A program made the translations under genes and the position numbers. Shown one piece after another: positions 7,092 to 8,603 of a stretch of DNA of 8,603 nt. Position 1 is the stretch's first letter; each line of letters begins with the position of its first letter. The DNA lies in contig JAITXK010000057.1 of NCBI GenBank assembly GCA_031284765.1, positions 1 through 8,603 of the forward strand, written 5' to 3'. Origin of the DNA: Candidatus Symbiothrix sp. (lineage in GTDB: Bacteria > Bacteroidota > Bacteroidia > Bacteroidales > Azobacteroidaceae). The notes under the pieces are model-generated. The model was not told the DNA's origin. It made no database searches and saw only the letters and a list, made by a program, of their open reading frames with translations.

Positions 7092-8603
7092 TTATATTTC
7101 ACCTAATTTTATATCCGGCAATGAACGGTCTATAATATTTAATTTCCCTTCTGACGGCTCTTTGTAGGCATTTGTTTCCTTGAAATAATTATTGAGTTCA
7201 TCGAAATTATCCCCAAAGATGTTATTTGAAAAATATTGAAGTTTATCCATAACACGAATAAAAGTGTCCGGCTCTTTTCGGTTGGTAAACTTTTTCAGTG
7301 ACATAATGTAATCTTCCCGATATACGGTCGGAACAATTATTCTCGATAGTCCGCTTTTAAACAATTCGGCATTGCCCATAATTCTCGATATTCTTCCGTT
7401 TCCATACATAAATGGGTGGATTTCCGAAATAATAAACATCATAAAAATGGCTTTTGCCATGGGGTCGGTCAATGCTGCATAATATTTGAAACCTTGCCTT
7501 AACGTTCCCTCAACCAATGTATAATCAACAAATTCGGTATTTCCGGCTCTGTTGTTTTGACTTTTAAAATATCCGGCATTCACTTCTTCCGACCTCGCTG
7601 ACATCATCGTCAGGTGACGCCTTTTTAGAATTTGAATCAATTCTTCGGCGCTTACAGGCGTGATACTCATTTCATAACTATTTGATACAATTTGGAATGT
7701 ATCTAATATATCATGGGAATCTTTTATTCGTTTAGGAATTGCGATTCCGGTATCAATAATTTTTTTTGCGTCCTCTATAATGAACTTTGTTCCTTCGATA
7801 TAGTTTGAGAAATAAGCTTCAAAGAAAGAAAACAAACGGAAAGAGTCTTCAGAATTGTTTTTATCTGTCCGTTCCGGAAAATAATAATCTTTCAATTTAT
7901 CATAAAGGATTTCAAACAATTCAACTCGCTTGGAATCAAAAGGCATTCCGGTTGCCCGTGCTTTGGCGGAGGCTGAACTTAAAACATCGCTATTATGTGT
8001 ATTTAATAAAGCTGAAATTAAGGAATTTAACTTGTTAAATTCGGATTTGAAGTCTAATTGATTAGCGATTTCTCTGGCTTTGTCCCTGAACTTATTAATA
8101 CCATCCTCGCCTTCTCGAAGGATGATTTTTTCTAATTTATCCTCAATAAATTCAATGGGAAAGTTTTTTGACTCGCCTCCTTTTTTTCTGGAAACTTGCA
8201 TATTCTCCAATACCCACCGTCCTTCCGACGAAGCGTAAATACCACCCAGATTCACATCCGATTCCACCGCAGGTTTACCTTCCATAACATTCAGTGTAAT
8301 ACCCTTCAAATCAGTTATCTTTTTTGTATAATTACTTGTCAGGAAAAAATTACCGGTTTCAGTGGGTCGCAATTCTGATGCACTACGATGACTGATAACT
8401 GCTTCCGGAAACCGCCATTTGAGAATATCGAAAAAATGGCGTTTAATGATATACTCTACCGAATCTTGCAGATTTGTGGTATAAATCCGCGGGGCGATTT
8501 TTCTTATCTTTCCTTCTTTTTCGGCTTTTGCAATCATATAAGATATGCTTTTGTCGGATGAAGCAAAAATAAGTTCCTGATTAAAATCGGGTACGTTTGA
8601 CAT
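7092..8603 (-). CDS. Fic-family protein with AbiEi-like N-terminal domain and atypical Fic motif
   Basis: Fic proteins usually transfer AMP from ATP to a target hydroxyl. This 503-residue chain has two parts. Residues 1 to about 200 look like an AbiEi-type antitoxin: a winged-helix-like start (ISYMIAKAEKEGKIRKIAPR, 20-39) ending in IYT, then AVISHRSASEL (68-78), then GIYASSEGRWVLE (121-133). Residues about 225-460 are Fic. The inhibitory motif (S/T)xxxE(G/N) is S266-NYIE-G271 (bases 7791-7808), so the family places it N-terminal to the core. The core motif is HPFMYGNGRISR, 396-407 (bases 7383-7418). It keeps H396, N402, R404 and R407, but has Y400 where Asp or Glu normally holds the metal. 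No signal peptide or membrane segment is seen. The ATG is the last codon in the window, so an upstream start cannot be excluded, although the N-terminus looks complete. Hand-counted GC is clearly lower than in the + strand genes (15/60 at 7681-7740 against 33/60 at 421-480). This, with the tRNA neighbour, suggests acquisition. Confidence 0.88.
   Translation of the reverse strand: MSNVPDFNQELIFASSDKSISYMIAKAEKEGKIRKIAPRIYTTNLQDSVEYIIKRHFFDILKWRFPEAVISHRSASELRPTETGNFFLTSNYTKKITDLKGITLNVMEGKPAVESDVNLGGIYASSEGRWVLENMQVSRKKGGESKNFPIEFIEDKLEKIILREGEDGINKFRDKAREIANQLDFKSEFNKLNSLISALLNTHNSDVLSSASAKARATGMPFDSKRVELFEILYDKLKDYYFPERTDKNNSEDSFRLFSFFEAYFSNYIEGTKFIIEDAKKIIDTGIAIPKRIKDSHDILDTFQIVSNSYEMSITPVSAEELIQILKRRHLTMMSARSEEVNAGYFKSQNNRAGNTEFVDYTLVEGTLRQGFKYYAALTDPMAKAIFMMFIISEIHPFMYGNGRISRIMGNAELFKSGLSRIIVPTVYREDYIMSLKKFTNRKEPDTFIRVMDKLQYFSNNIFGDNFDELNNYFKETNAYKEPSEGKLNIIDRSLPDIKLGEI

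Noticed and set aside
6962..8603. A second copy of the tRNA-Val 3' end (attachment site) downstream
   Set aside because: Reading the - strand gene region I find no repeat of the T-arm/acceptor sequence within the window.

Overview
The window reads as a chromosomal segment from a member of the Bacteroidetes, most likely order Bacteroidales. Three things point there: a natural LpxC-FabZ fusion, a run lpxD - lpxC/fabZ - lpxA that follows an HD-domain hydrolase gene, and a tRNA promoter with the Bacteroidetes pattern TTG-N19-TAnnTTTG. I cannot name the genus from sequence alone.

Layout, left to right. Positions 1-819 hold the C-terminal three quarters of prfA (peptide chain release factor 1), cut by the window edge. 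After 95 bases comes pyrF (915-1748, OMP decarboxylase). It overlaps by 22 bases a gene for an HD-domain phosphohydrolase related to dNTP triphosphohydrolases (1727-2950). A 68-base gap with a possible promoter leads to the lipid A block: lpxD (3019-4059), lpxC/fabZ (4056-5438) and lpxA (5435-6214). These three are joined by ATGA stop/start overlaps, and a small acidic protein (6224-6772) follows 9 bases later. All of this is on the + strand and looks co-transcribed at least from lpxD on.

From 6773 to 7091 there is no protein gene. The stretch holds an AT-rich inverted repeat, a strong promoter, a complete tRNA-Val(UAC) with encoded CCA, and a clear intrinsic terminator. Beyond the terminator, on the - strand and noticeably AT-richer, lies a 503-residue Fic-family protein (7092-8603) with an AbiEi-antitoxin-like N-terminal half.

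The lpx genes together supply three steps of early lipid A synthesis: UDP-GlcNAc acylation (LpxA), deacetylation (LpxC domain) and second acylation (LpxD). They also supply the FabZ dehydratase, which competes for the same 3-hydroxyacyl-ACP pool. prfA, pyrF and the HD protein are housekeeping.

The Fic gene is the accessory part and the most interesting item. Its Fic motif is otherwise canonical but has Tyr where the metal-binding Asp/Glu is expected. It carries its own inhibitory motif, and it sits directly behind a tRNA gene, a classical insertion point. I see no CRISPR array, insertion sequence or riboswitch.
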